Source of the DNA: Neobacillus soli NBRC 102451
GTDB lineage: Bacteria > Bacillota > Bacilli > Bacillales > Cytobacillaceae
Direction of reading: 5' to 3'
NCBI RefSeq assembly: GCF_001591665.1
Contig: NZ_BCVI01000021.1
Span: forward strand, 62,001-126,000
DNA: 64,000 bases
In this document: positions 19,142 to 28,331 of the stretch, one piece after another
Layout of the letters: each line of letters starts with the position of its first letter
How positions within the stretch are numbered: the first letter of the stretch is position 1
Notes under the pieces: model-generated
The model's input: the letters and a program-made list of their open reading frames with translations, nothing else
Database searches by the model: none
What the model was told of the DNA's origin: nothing
Position numbers and translations under genes: made by a program

Positions 19142-20197
19142 ATGTTATATCTGACCTTTATATTATGTTTTCTTTGCTCCATTTTACTCACTCCAATAGT
19201 AAAAAAATTGGCTTTTAAATTAGGAGCAACGGACAATCCTAATCATCGTAAGGTACACCATAAGATTATGCCCCGTTTAGGCGGTTTAGCGATATATGTT
19301 AGCTTTCTTTTAGGTCTATTCATTATCCAGCCATCTAGTCCATATCATGCGGCCATTATGGTTGGCGGTTTGATCATCCTTGCTGCTGGTATTTTAGATG
19401 ATATTTATGAATTATCTGCAAAGGTGAAACTTTTAATACAAATCACCTCAGCCCTAGTCGTTGTATTATGGGGCGGAGTCGAAGTTACATTCATTAATTT
19501 GCCGTTTAATGGAGTTTTAGAATTCGGGATGTTTAGTATACCCATTACGGTTATCTGGATTGTCGGCGTTACCAACGCCATTAATTTAATTGACGGCCTT
19601 GATGGTCTGGCAGCGGGTGTTTCTTCAATTGCCTTTATTACTATTTCCGGAATGGCGATTATTATGGGAAATGGGTATGTAGTGGCAATGGGAGCGATTC
19701 TCCTCGCAAGCACATTAGGATTTTTGCTGTTTAATTTTCATCCAGCAAAAATCTTTATGGGTGATTCTGGGGCGCTCTTCCTAGGATATATGATTTCGGT
19801 GTTGAGTTTACTCGGCTTTAAAAATGTAGCGTTAATATCCTTTGTTGTGCCAATCATCATCTTAGGCGTTCCAATATCAGATACCTTCTTTGCGATCATA
19901 AGGCGTATTTACAATAAAAACCCGTTATCAGCACCAGATAAGTCACATTTACATCATTGTTTGCTGGAACTTGGTTATTCCCATCGTGAGACGGTTCTGT
20001 TAATTTATGCGATGAGTGCCATGTTTGGACTGGCAGCGTTTATTTTCACGATAACAACCGTATGGGGTTCGATATTAATGATTACCATCATTCTCCTGGC
20101 GATTGAATTATTTGTTGAGACGATTGGACTTATTAACAAAGATTACAGGCCGCTGCTGCGAATGCTGGGGATCATAAAATATGATAAAAACAGGTAA
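19142..20197 (+). CDS. tagO: Undecaprenyl-phosphate GlcNAc-1-phosphate transferase
   Basis: 351 aa, polytopic membrane protein of the MraY/WecA/TagO family with about ten or eleven helices. It starts wall teichoic acid synthesis by moving GlcNAc-1-phosphate to undecaprenyl phosphate. Catalytic loops are intact: HHKIMPRLGG (near 38-47), the DDIYELSAK segment, NAINLIDGLDGLAAG, and FMGDSGALFLGY. GGAGGG precedes the ATG. Position next to an LCP gene and yvyE matches the B. subtilis tagO neighbourhood. Confidence 0.94.
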   Translation: MLYLTFILCFLCSILLTPIVKKLAFKLGATDNPNHRKVHHKIMPRLGGLAIYVSFLLGLFIIQPSSPYHAAIMVGGLIILAAGILDDIYELSAKVKLLIQITSALVVVLWGGVEVTFINLPFNGVLEFGMFSIPITVIWIVGVTNAINLIDGLDGLAAGVSSIAFITISGMAIIMGNGYVVAMGAILLASTLGFLLFNFHPAKIFMGDSGALFLGYMISVLSLLGFKNVALISFVVPIIILGVPISDTFFAIIRRIYNKNPLSAPDKSHLHHCLLELGYSHRETVLLIYAMSAMFGLAAFIFTITTVWGSILMITIILLAIELFVETIGLINKDYRPLLRMLGIIKYDKNR

Positions 20198-20242
20198 TCA
20201 AGAATTACAGTTAGGTTCGTTTTGAAATCTACTAATATATAT

Positions 20243-20286
20243 AAGGGTAAGACACAACGTATGGTTGTCGCTTATCCTTTTTTTGT
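20243..20286 (+). terminator. Intrinsic terminator of tagO
   Basis: Long imperfect stem (20243-20258 with about 20263-20278) followed by seven T. Confidence 0.8.
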
Positions 20287-20297
20287 TCTATTAAACT

Positions 20298-20331
20298 TTT
20301 ATAAAAGAAAAAACCTGGATAACTATCCAGG
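20298..20331 (-). terminator. Intrinsic terminator of the LCP gene
   Basis: On the minus strand a CCTGGATA/TATCCAGG stem is followed by six T. Faces the tagO terminator. Confidence 0.8.
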
Positions 20332-20338
20332 TCCATTC

Positions 20339-21346
20339 TTAGTTATTTTCAGCAGCTTTACTGCTGGACGTATTTGTCCGGTTAAGATGATTTTGAAGTG
20401 TTAACTTTGTTTGCTCTAAGGAATCTTTATCTAGTTGATAATAATAAATACGATTAATATAGGAGTCATCCCCTTTTAGCGATAACGATTCAACATTAAT
20501 GCCGCTTCCCGCTTGCAAATAGCTGATAAAAGATTTCATTTGGGCGAATGTCAAATCTGTCGTCATATTTTTTCCAACTGCCTCCATGACGTCAGAGTAA
20601 CTAGTTATCGACTTAAGTGAGGTCCCTTTTGATAGAATGGCTTTAAATATTTCTTGCTGTCTCTGTCCGCGTTGAATGTCACTATCCTTTTTTCTGGTTC
20701 GTGCAAGGGCAAGTGCTTGTTCACCGTCTAATTCTTGCAAGCCCTTAGTCAAGGTAATCGCTTTTGCACGATCCTTAGAATCTTGTTCAGAAAATGTATA
20801 AGGAACGTCTACATTAATTCCTCCAAGCGCATTGACAACGTCAATAAAGGCGTTAAAGTTCATTTTTACATAATAATCAACAGGAACATCAAGCAATTCT
20901 TCGACTGTTTCAAGCGTAAGTTTTACTCCGCCATAGGCATGGGCATGATTAATTTTCGTATAAATATCCTTCTCCGGAATATGCACGTATGAATCACGCG
21001 GGATGCTCAATAGCTTGACAGATTTCTCTTCCTTATTAAAAGTAGCTAGTAACAAGGCGTCTGAACGGGAAGGACCGTTTGCCTTTCGTTTCGTACTGTC
21101 ATCGACACCAATAAATAAAATCGAGGTATTTTCAAGTTTCACATTGGCCTGTTTCTGTTTGGAATCCCTGTCAATCGGTTTGTATGATTTATTCATAACC
21201 GATTCGGCCTTATTGTACAAAAATGCTCCGTAGGCTGTTCCACCTAACACCAAGACAAGAATGGGCATGATCACCCAGGCCCAAATTCTCTTTCGTTTTT
21301 TCTTAACCTTATTTTCTCTTTTATAACCCTGTCTATTGATAGACAT
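20339..21346 (-). CDS. tagV: LytR-CpsA-Psr family wall teichoic acid ligase
   Basis: 335 aa. A basic cytoplasmic stub is followed by one membrane helix (about residues 22-45) and an extracellular LCP domain. Motifs include GVDDSTKRKANGPSRSDALL, SIPRDSYVHIP, KINHAHAYGG and LARTRKKDSDIQRGQRQQEI, which hold the Arg and Asp residues that bind the polyprenyl-pyrophosphate. LCP enzymes attach teichoic acid from undecaprenyl-PP to MurNAc of peptidoglycan. AGGAGG precedes the ATG. The symbol is assigned from position: in B. subtilis the LCP gene between tagO and yvyE is tagV (yvhJ). By sequence alone TagT, TagU or TagV are equally possible. Confidence 0.88.
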   Translation of the reverse strand: MSINRQGYKRENKVKKKRKRIWAWVIMPILVLVLGGTAYGAFLYNKAESVMNKSYKPIDRDSKQKQANVKLENTSILFIGVDDSTKRKANGPSRSDALLLATFNKEEKSVKLLSIPRDSYVHIPEKDIYTKINHAHAYGGVKLTLETVEELLDVPVDYYVKMNFNAFIDVVNALGGINVDVPYTFSEQDSKDRAKAITLTKGLQELDGEQALALARTRKKDSDIQRGQRQQEIFKAILSKGTSLKSITSYSDVMEAVGKNMTTDLTFAQMKSFISYLQAGSGINVESLSLKGDDSYINRIYYYQLDKDSLEQTKLTLQNHLNRTNTSSSKAAENN

Positions 21347-21481
21347 AATTTCCTCCTATATTGAAAAAGTAGAAAAGTGTCACGTTTTGTAAAAATCTAT
21401 TCTATTTTATAATATATCATAAGAATGGTAAATTGATTTTTTTCCAAAAAGATAATTTATTAGTTATCAAGCTATGCAAAA

Positions 21482-22117
21482 TTACTTTATTGGCGATTCT
21501 AGATAGATAAGGGCGCCTTCTTCCATGGCTCCCTGCCCGTTTGTCATTTCAATAATCCAGTTACTGAAATCCAGCTTTTTATCTTCTTCGACAAATACTT
21601 CAACGATCACCTTATCCTGATAATGAATCGTTTTGATGGTATATATGGACGATCTCAATTCATTTTCAATCTTCCCGAGCAGCGGGTAATCAATTTTAAC
21701 ATGGATAACCTGCATCAGCCTTCTTTCGACAATTCCAACTGCTGCTAGACCCTCGGAGGTGGCCTTACCGTAAGCACGGATTAGTCCGCCTGCGCCTAAC
21801 TTAATCCCACCAAAGTAGCGGGTGACCACGACGACAGTATCCTTCAGCTTTCGTTTTTTCAACACCTCAAGAATAGGGACGCCAGCCGTGCCGCTCGGTT
21901 CGCCGTCATCGTTGGCCTTCTGTATTTGATCGTGCTCGCCAATCAGATAGGCAGAGCAATTATGCGTGGCATCCCAGTATTTTTTTTTCAATGCCTGAAT
22001 GAATTCCTGGGCTTCCTGCTCGGTCTCAGCCCGCTTGAAATGGGCAATAAACCGCGATTTTTGAATAGAAATTTCATGTGCGCCAGCTTCTTTTACTGTT
22101 TGGTAATGAGGGAGCAT
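21482..22117 (-). CDS. yvyE: YigZ/IMPACT family protein YvyE
   Basis: 211 aa starting at the ATG at 22117, which has AAAGGAT at good spacing. The open frame extends upstream to 22201 but that part is unlike the family. N-terminal UPF0029/IMPACT domain with SRFIAHF, ATHNCSAY, DDGEPSGTAG and TRYFGGIKLGAGGL, then the small ferredoxin-like DUF1949 domain. The B. subtilis orthologue is 217 aa. Molecular function is unsettled; related proteins have been linked to translation regulation. Oriented away from degS, as in B. subtilis. Confidence 0.9.
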   Translation of the reverse strand: MLPHYQTVKEAGAHEISIQKSRFIAHFKRAETEQEAQEFIQALKKKYWDATHNCSAYLIGEHDQIQKANDDGEPSGTAGVPILEVLKKRKLKDTVVVVTRYFGGIKLGAGGLIRAYGKATSEGLAAVGIVERRLMQVIHVKIDYPLLGKIENELRSSIYTIKTIHYQDKVIVEVFVEEDKKLDFSNWIIEMTNGQGAMEEGALIYLESPIK

Positions 22118-22180
22118 AATAAGATCCTTTCTAATAAAAATAATGTGTAATCTAACTTTAACATCGTAGTAATGTTTGCA

Positions 22181-22189
22181 TGATATAAT
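22181..22189 (+). promoter_or_regulatory. Extended -10 promoter upstream of degS-degU
   Basis: TGATATAAT is a perfect extended -10, with no clear -35. It would give a leader of about 155 nt before degS. Confidence 0.45.
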
Positions 22190-22352
22190 AGAGGTGATCA
22201 AGATAGTGTCAATAATAGACTAATCGCTACTATTATACTACTTTTCTTGGAAATTTAGGATTTTGCTGTGTTCATATTAGCACATTAAGCCAATCCGCTG
22301 TAAAATATGTTAAAAGGCCTAAAGGGAAAATTGATCCCCGGAGGAATATAAA

Positions 22353-23495
22353 ATGAAAATGAAGCAGATTAATGTTAAGTCGATTGATGAAATTCGTGAA
22401 GAAATGATTGAAACTGTTACGTGCAGCAAAAGTGACATCTTCCAAATCGGCGAGCAATGCCGTCAGGATTATGAAAACATGACGAATGAGTTAGAGAATA
22501 TTAAACAAATGATGGGCAGGCTCATGAAAGAAGGCGTACAGCTCGAACAACAGGTTCTAGAGGCACGGGGCATGCTGTCAGAAGTAAGTATGAATTTTAA
22601 ACAGTATTCTGAAGAAGAGGTCCGTGATGCATATGAAAAAGCCCATCAACTCCAAATGGACCTGTCAATCAACTGGCAGTACAAAAAACAGCTTTTGGAT
22701 AAAAGGGATGATCTTGAACGCAGGCTGTTAGGGTTAGATGAAACAATTGACCGCGCTGACCAGCTCCTAACGCAATTTTCAGTTGTCATGAATTACTTAA
22801 CAAGTGATTTGAAACAGTTTGGTGAAGTTTTAGAAAATGCCAAAGCCAAACAAGACTTCGGCTTAAAAATCATTGAAGCACAAGAGGAAGAGCGGAAACG
22901 ACTATCAAGGGAAATTCACGATGGTCCGGCGCAAATGCTTGCCAATGTGATTTTGCGTTCCGATTTAATTGAACGGGTTTACCGGGATAAAGGCCCAGAG
23001 GAGGCATTTTCGGAGGTCCATAGTTTTAAAAAGATGGTGCGTTCTGCCCTTTATGAGGTCCGGCGGATAATTTATGACCTTCGCCCTATGGCATTAGATG
23101 ATTTAGGTCTTGTGCCTACCCTCAGAAAATATTTACAGACCATCGAAGAATATCATAACCACTCAAAAATAGAGTTTGTGAATATTGGCCTAGAACGCAG
23201 GCTGCCAACAAAGTATGAGGTCGCCCTGTTCCGAATGATTCAGGAATCGGTCCAAAATGCACTTAAGCATGCAAACGCCTGTCAGATTAAAGTGAGATTA
23301 GAAATTACCAATGCCGCCATTACCGTCTTGGTAAAGGACAATGGAATTGGATTTGATACGAACCATAAGAAACCAGAGTCGTTTGGCATGATTGGAATGC
23401 GGGAGCGAGTCGACCTGCTCGATGGAGAAATTACATTTGATTCAAAAATAGGCAAGGGAACCGCGGTACTGATCTGTGTTCCATTAATCAACTAA
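22353..23495 (+). CDS. degS: Two-component sensor histidine kinase DegS
   Basis: 380 aa, cytoplasmic, no membrane helix. The N-terminal half is a coiled-coil sensor region. The HisKA_3 dimerisation motif EEERKRLSREIHDGPAQML carries the phospho-acceptor H189. The HATPase domain has QESVQNALKHA, DNGIGFD and GMIGMRERV. It phosphorylates DegU, controlling competence, exoenzymes and motility in Bacillus. GGAGG precedes the ATG. degU follows 45 nt later, the conserved pair order. Confidence 0.96.
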   Translation: MKMKQINVKSIDEIREEMIETVTCSKSDIFQIGEQCRQDYENMTNELENIKQMMGRLMKEGVQLEQQVLEARGMLSEVSMNFKQYSEEEVRDAYEKAHQLQMDLSINWQYKKQLLDKRDDLERRLLGLDETIDRADQLLTQFSVVMNYLTSDLKQFGEVLENAKAKQDFGLKIIEAQEEERKRLSREIHDGPAQMLANVILRSDLIERVYRDKGPEEAFSEVHSFKKMVRSALYEVRRIIYDLRPMALDDLGLVPTLRKYLQTIEEYHNHSKIEFVNIGLERRLPTKYEVALFRMIQESVQNALKHANACQIKVRLEITNAAITVLVKDNGIGFDTNHKKPESFGMIGMRERVDLLDGEITFDSKIGKGTAVLICVPLIN

Positions 23496-23540
23496 TGAGT
23501 AGAAAAATATCGAAATTAGAAGAACTAGGGGGCGTAAAAA

Positions 23541-24224
23541 TTGACTACCAAAATTGTCATTATTGACGATCACCAACTATTTAGAGAAGGCGTTAAGAGA
23601 ATATTAGAGTTTGAAAAAACGTTCCAAGTTGTCGCAGAAGGCGATGATGGATGCGAAGCTTTACGACTTGTTGAGGAATTCCGGCCTGATGTTGTAATCA
23701 TGGATATAAATATGCCGCAAAAGAACGGTGTAGAGGCGACACGTGAGCTGGTTGAAAAATATCCAACCACAAAGATTATTATTTTATCGATTCATGATGA
23801 TGAAAACTATGTAACCCATGCTCTAAAAACAGGGGCAAGTGGCTACCTGCTAAAAGAAATGGACGCCGATGCATTGATTGAAGCGGTTCGCGTCGTGGCT
23901 GAGGGCGGTTCTTATTTGCATCCAAAGGTGACCCATAATCTCGTCAATGAGTACCGCAAGCTTGCAGCAGGTGTTGCTCACGGCGGGGGCTATGTGCCAA
24001 CGGTCGAAATTCGTCGTCCCTTGCATTTGTTGACTCGCCGTGAATGCGAAGTGCTCCAATTGCTTGCTGATGGAAAAAGTAACCGCGGTATCGGTGAGGC
24101 ATTATTTATCAGTGAAAAAACAGTCAAAAACCACGTATCCAATATTTTGCAAAAAATGAACGTAAACGACCGCACCCAAGCCGTCGTTGTCGCGATAAAA
24201 AATGGCTGGGTGGAAGTCCGCTAG
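23541..24224 (+). CDS. degU: Two-component response regulator DegU
   Basis: 227 aa from a TTG start behind a GGGGG-type ribosome site. Receiver domain: DDHQLFREG (acidic pocket), VVIMDINMP with phospho-acceptor D55, and [11 protein letters not shown]-terminal LuxR-type helix-turn-helix: [25 protein letters not shown] and [16 protein letters not shown]. The sequence is very close to B. subtilis DegU except in the inter-domain linker. Transcription factor partner of DegS. Confidence 0.96.
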   Translation: MTTKIVIIDDHQLFREGVKRILEFEKTFQVVAEGDDGCEALRLVEEFRPDVVIMDINMPQKNGVEATRELVEKYPTTKIIILSIHDDENYVTHALKTGASGYLLKEMDADALIEAVRVVAEGGSYLHPKVTHNLVNEYRKLAAGVAHGGGYVPTVEIRRPLHLLTRRECEVLQLLADGKSNRGIGEALFISEKTVKNHVSNILQKMNVNDRTQAVVVAIKNGWVEVR

Positions 24225-24246
24225 AAATGCCTGCTATTTTGATGAA

Positions 24247-24275
24247 GGGCACGCAAACAGTTGCGTGCTCTATTT
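24247..24275 (+). terminator. Hairpin after degU
   Basis: A strong 10-bp stem (24247-24256 with 24261-24270) with only a weak T tail. Confidence 0.55.
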
Positions 24276-24369
24276 GCGTTTTGAGATTTCATTTTCTTTA
24301 AAAGAATGCAATTTATGTCTTTTTCATATAAAATAAATCTTAGAAAAAAACAAGGATGGTAAAACATTT

Positions 24370-25209
24370 ATGAAAACGGCAGTTGTCACGGATAGCACCG
24401 CGTACATACCGAAAGAATTACGAGATAAATGGAATATATATATGATCCCCTTAAATGTCATCTTTGCTAACGAGGCCTATCAGGAAGAAATTGATCTAAC
24501 CGCAGGCGATTTCTACGAAGAAGTTAAGACGAAAGACCTCCCAACCACCTCCCAGCCGCCAATTGGTCAATTTGTTGAACTGTTTGAGCAGTTATCGAAG
24601 GAGTACGATGCGGTTATTAGCATTCACCTTTCGAGCGGTATCAGCGGCACTTACCAGGGCGCAGTCACAGCCAGTACGATGGTAGAAGGAATCAAAGTCT
24701 ACCCATTTGATTCTGAAATCAGTTGTATGGTTCAAGGCTTCTATGCATTAGAAGCAGCGAAGTGGGCCTCACGCGGCGAGGATGCAGCGGCAATTATGGC
24801 TAGGTTAGAAGAATTGAAGGAAACGGCCCGTGCCTATTTTATGGTAGACGATCTGTCGCATCTCCAGCGCGGCGGCCGCCTCTCAAGCGCCCAAGCCTTC
24901 ATCGGCAGCCTGCTGCAGGTCAAACCACTACTTCATTTCGAAAATAAGGTCATTGTCCCTTTTGAAAAAATCCGGACTCGGAAGAAAGCCATGAAACGAA
25001 TGGTAGACTTGCTCGCTCAAGATGCATTAAGCGGCGGAAACTATCAAGCTGTCATTATTCACGGCAATCGTGAGGAAGAGGCAAAGGAATGGCGGAACGA
25101 GCTCGCAGCCATGTATCCGAACGTCGAATTCTCCATCGGCTACTTCGGTCCTGTCATCGGCACCCACCTCGGTGAAGGATCCATGGGCATGGGCTGGATG
25201 AAAAAGTAA
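24370..25209 (+). CDS. degV: DegV family fatty-acid-binding protein
   Basis: 279 aa, the usual length. DegV proteins bind long-chain fatty acids in a cleft between two alpha/beta domains, and related FakB proteins present fatty acid to the kinase FakA. Motifs: VTDSTAYIP near the N-terminus, TSQPP near 58, SSGISGTYQGA near 92, DDLSHLQRGGRLS near 160, and a C-terminal GPVIGTHLGEGSMG. AAGGATGG precedes the ATG. Same position as B. subtilis yviA (degV), between degU and the comF operon. Confidence 0.93.
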   Translation: MKTAVVTDSTAYIPKELRDKWNIYMIPLNVIFANEAYQEEIDLTAGDFYEEVKTKDLPTTSQPPIGQFVELFEQLSKEYDAVISIHLSSGISGTYQGAVTASTMVEGIKVYPFDSEISCMVQGFYALEAAKWASRGEDAAAIMARLEELKETARAYFMVDDLSHLQRGGRLSSAQAFIGSLLQVKPLLHFENKVIVPFEKIRTRKKAMKRMVDLLAQDALSGGNYQAVIIHGNREEEAKEWRNELAAMYPNVEFSIGYFGPVIGTHLGEGSMGMGWMKK

Positions 25210-25225
25210 ACTACTTTAGTTAGCT

Positions 25226-25260
25226 GCCATTCCGGCGATTGGGCCGGAATGGCCTTTTTT
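25226..25260 (+). terminator. Intrinsic terminator of degV
   Basis: Perfect 10-bp stem GCCATTCCGG/CCGGAATGGC followed by seven T. The 21-bp repeat tract starts just after it. Confidence 0.9.
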
Positions 25261-25280
25261 GTTGGTTGGGTAATTAAAAG

Positions 25281-25640
25281 GGTTTGGCGGTATAAATAGG
25301 GAAATTGGCGGAATAAATGTAGAAGTTGGCGGAAAAAAAGCAAAAGTTGGCGGAAATTAAATATAGTTTGGCGGAATCCTAGGCTAGTTTGGCGGAATTC
25401 CAGTCTAAGTTGGCGGAATCCACGAAACATGGAGCTTCCTAGATGCAAAAAGAGTGAAGTCTAAGCTTGAGAACTATTAAAAATAGGTCATTTAAAAGGG
25501 TTTGGCGGAATAAATAGGGCAGTTGGCGGAATAAATACAAAAGTTGGCGGGAATAAAACATAGTTTGGCGAAATCCTAGGCTAGTTGGGCGGAATTCCCG
25601 TCTAAGTTGGCGGAATTGCCGACACGGTTGGAGAATTCCC
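25281..25640 (+). repeat. 21-bp periodic TTGGCGGAAT repeat tract, locus A
   Basis: The GGCGG core starts at 25286, 25307, 25328, 25349, 25370, 25391 and 25412, exactly 21 bp apart. A second run is at 25504, 25525, 25546, 25567 (GGCGA), 25588 and 25609, again exactly 21 bp, with a decayed unit near 25630. Flanking bases vary, with a loose consensus A-G-T-T-T-G-G-C-G-G-A-A-T-Y. About 80 bp of unrelated sequence (25430-25500) separates the runs. It is not a CRISPR: only the 10-bp core is conserved. Open frames cross it on the minus strand with a seven-residue FRQ period, but they have no ribosome site and look like by-products of the 21-bp (seven-codon) period. It lies between the degV terminator and the NERD-comFA operon. 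Confidence 0.85.
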
Positions 25641-25808
25641 GCGTAAAATAAGCTGAATCCCCGGACGAACCTTCCCAAGCAATTACCACCTAACCATTTT
25701 CCCAGAAAAAATAATAATATTTTCGACAAATAAGCAGGAAATTCTCCAATACTTGCAGAATCTTTTCAAGGTATAATTTTAAAAAAGAAAAAGGAGTGAC
25801 GAACCCAA

Positions 25809-26804
25809 TTGATCATGCAAGAACTGACACCTCCGCAAAGGTTACTTTTAACCGAAATCTTAAGAAGACTCCTAGAAATTACCAATAGGAAATATCAAGA
25901 AGTCGAAAGAGATTTAGCCAAAAGATGGGCTGGCTACTGGGGAGAAATTGCGTTAGCTAACTACGTAAAAGAACTTCCACAAGATAAATACTACATCTTT
26001 CACGATCTCCAACTACAAATCCACGGCATCTACTTTCAAATTGACACTCTTCTTCTCTCACAAAACTACATCCTCATCATCGAAGCAAAAAACATATCTG
26101 GTACCTTGGTGTTTGATAATGTATTCAAACAGCTTATTCGCATCCATAAGGATGGCACGGAAGAATCATTCGAAGATCCACGAGTTCAATGTGAGCGACT
26201 TCAATCCCTCTTACGAAGATGGATGGTTAAAAATGGCTGCAAGTTGCTGCCGATAGATACCCTCGTTTTTTTAAAAAGCACCAATACGATTTTGAAAACC
26301 AATTCCGCTGATAATGCTGATTTTAATAAAGTATGTAAAGGAAGGGACCTATTTAACAAAATTGAAAAGCTGGAACAGCGTTATAACCAAGTAAAAGTAA
26401 ATAACGAAACAATTATCCAAATGGGAAAATTACTCTTAAGTCAACAAAGCCCGAAACCAATTAATATTCTTGAGGAATATAAACTTACAGCAAAGGATAT
26501 TCGAAGTGGAGTCTGCTGCCCAATTGAAACCTGCCGATTTATCCCGATGAATTATAAAAGAGGAAAATGGAATTGCCCAGCCTGTCATACTACTTCAAAT
26601 GATGCCCATTTAGAAGCCCTCGGTGACCACTTCTACTTGATAAAGCCAACAATGACGAACATTGAATGTCGGAACTTTCTTCATCTGCCAACATATGATA
26701 CCTCCCAAAAAATTCTCTTTAAATTAAATCTTCCTACGACAGGCAAAACCAAAAGCCGTTTGTACTATCTCTCGCCAAAGAAGGTGACTCCGTGCGTTTT
26801 GTAA
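25809..26804 (+). CDS. NERD domain (nuclease-related) protein with C-terminal zinc ribbon
   Basis: 331 aa. TTG start at 25809 with AAGGAGTGA 12 nt upstream; an ATG two codons later is possible but more distant. The N-terminal NERD domain belongs to the restriction-endonuclease-like fold. A Glu (E46, in GEIALANY), D79 (in QIDTLLL) and E92-A-K94 (IIEAKN) fit an E-D-ExK active site. Near residues 237-262 two Cys pairs (VCCPIETC and WNCPACH) form a probable zinc ribbon. It overlaps comFA by 13 nt, so expression with the competence DNA-uptake genes is likely. DNA cleavage is predicted from the fold, not shown. Confidence 0.8.
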   Translation: MIMQELTPPQRLLLTEILRRLLEITNRKYQEVERDLAKRWAGYWGEIALANYVKELPQDKYYIFHDLQLQIHGIYFQIDTLLLSQNYILIIEAKNISGTLVFDNVFKQLIRIHKDGTEESFEDPRVQCERLQSLLRRWMVKNGCKLLPIDTLVFLKSTNTILKTNSADNADFNKVCKGRDLFNKIEKLEQRYNQVKVNNETIIQMGKLLLSQQSPKPINILEEYKLTAKDIRSGVCCPIETCRFIPMNYKRGKWNCPACHTTSNDAHLEALGDHFYLIKPTMTNIECRNFLHLPTYDTSQKILFKLNLPTTGKTKSRLYYLSPKKVTPCVL

Positions 26805-28285
26805 TAAAAAATGAGAAGCTAATCCCGCAAAAACTTCATAAAGGAGATTCTCTGCCCATTTCGCAGCTAGAAACCATCCCGCAGCAGCCGCCGCTGAACA
26901 CCGAATTCACTTACAACCCCGACCTGCAGCAGTTCCTTACTGGTAAACAGCTCCTCTTCGACGATATTCCATTCCCACTCGATGAAATTCAGGCCCATTA
27001 CGAAAGTGGATATGTTACTTACCGCAAAGGAATTGACTACGACGGGAAAAGGCCAGTTTGCACCCGGTGCGGCAACAAGGACCCGCATTGGTTTGCGGTC
27101 TCTCCTTGTTCACGGTGCGGAGAAACCTGCCACTATTGCCGCCATTGCATCATGATGGGGAGAATCTCTGAATGTACCCCATTAATTGGCTGGAATGGCC
27201 CGGTGCCTGACACCAAACCACCAGCTAAACTCAATCAATGGCAGGGAACGCTCTCAAAAGGGCAAATGGAGGCCTCAAATCATGTGGTTGAGGCAATCCT
27301 TCGTAATGAGGAGCACCTTGTCTGGGCAGTCTGTGGGGCCGGAAAAACGGAGGTCCTATTTGCTGGAATTGAAGCCGCCATAGCCGCAGGTAAAAGGATC
27401 TGCATCGCCACACCCAGAACGGATGTCGTCTTAGAACTTACGCCCCGTCTAAAGGCAGCGTTTCCCGAAATTACCGTGGCCTCCCTTTACGGCGGGAGTG
27501 AGGACCGTCACCTTTTCGCCCCGCTGACGATAGCAACCACTCACCAGCTACACCGTTTCTACCATGCTTTTGATGCAATCATCTTGGACGAGGTCGATGC
27601 CTTTCCCTATACTGTGGAGGAATCCCTTCAGCACGCGGCCGTCCAGGCGCGGAAGCCCATCTCAGCGATGATTTACCTGACCGCGACGCCAAATGAAAAA
27701 TGGCAAAGGGAATGCCGTACAGGCAAACGTCTCTTCACAACCATCCCAGCCCGATTTCACCGCCACCCGCTGCCGGTCCCCGAATTTGTCTGGTCTGGAA
27801 ACTGGCAAAAGCAGCTCAAAAAGAAGAAACTGCCAGCAAATGCTCTAAGATGGATTACGGAACGACTCGAAGCAAACAAACAAGCCTTAGTCTTTTTTCC
27901 GCATATCGCTTTAATGGAAAAAGCACTGCCCATCCTGCGCCAGTTTGCACCGAAAATTGAAGCGGTCCATGCCGAGGACCCTGAGCGGAAAGACAAGGTT
28001 CTAAAAATGAGGGCGAAGGAAATTCCATTACTGCTGACCACGACTATTCTTGAGCGCGGTGTGACCTTTCCTAATATCGATGTGGCTGTTATCGGTGCGG
28101 AAGATACCATTTTTACAGAAAGTGCCCTTGTGCAAATTGCCGGAAGAGCAGGGAGGAGCAAGGATCATCCTTCTGGTGTGGTGACATTTTTTCATTATGG
28201 AAAAACGGACGAAATGCTTAAGGCAAGAAGGCAAATTGTTTCATTGAACCGTGAAGGGATCGAACGGGGTTTGCTTAATACATAA
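26792..28285 (+). CDS. comFA: Late competence protein ComFA, ATP-dependent DNA translocase
   Basis: 497 aa from a GTG at 26792 with AAGGTG upstream. An N-terminal four-Cys zinc finger cluster (CTRCG, CSRCGETCHYC) is followed by a DEAD/H-like superfamily 2 helicase core: Walker A CGAGKTE (residues 181-187), DEVD at 266-269, LTATP, and the C-terminal domain with ILERGVTFPNIDVAVIGAE and QIAGRAGR. ComFA helps pull transforming single-stranded DNA into the cytosol. It is slightly longer than B. subtilis ComFA (463 aa). It overlaps the upstream NERD gene by 13 nt; comFC follows after 46 nt. Confidence 0.94.
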   Translation: MRFVIKNEKLIPQKLHKGDSLPISQLETIPQQPPLNTEFTYNPDLQQFLTGKQLLFDDIPFPLDEIQAHYESGYVTYRKGIDYDGKRPVCTRCGNKDPHWFAVSPCSRCGETCHYCRHCIMMGRISECTPLIGWNGPVPDTKPPAKLNQWQGTLSKGQMEASNHVVEAILRNEEHLVWAVCGAGKTEVLFAGIEAAIAAGKRICIATPRTDVVLELTPRLKAAFPEITVASLYGGSEDRHLFAPLTIATTHQLHRFYHAFDAIILDEVDAFPYTVEESLQHAAVQARKPISAMIYLTATPNEKWQRECRTGKRLFTTIPARFHRHPLPVPEFVWSGNWQKQLKKKKLPANALRWITERLEANKQALVFFPHIALMEKALPILRQFAPKIEAVHAEDPERKDKVLKMRAKEIPLLLTTTILERGVTFPNIDVAVIGAEDTIFTESALVQIAGRAGRSKDHPSGVVTFFHYGKTDEMLKARRQIVSLNREGIERGLLNT

Positions 28286-28331
28286 CAACGTAGCTCCGTC
28301 TCTCTTCCACATAAAAAAGGAGCTGAAACCA

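Noticed and set aside
25281..25640. CRISPR array
   Set aside because: Only about 10 bases of each 21-bp unit are conserved, there are no long spacers of uniform size, and no cas genes are near.
25140..25729. Minus-strand open frames with FRQ heptad repeats
   Set aside because: They have no ribosome site, one overlaps the end of degV, and the seven-residue period simply reflects the 21-bp DNA period. The same holds for frames across 51669-51854 and 57800-58163.
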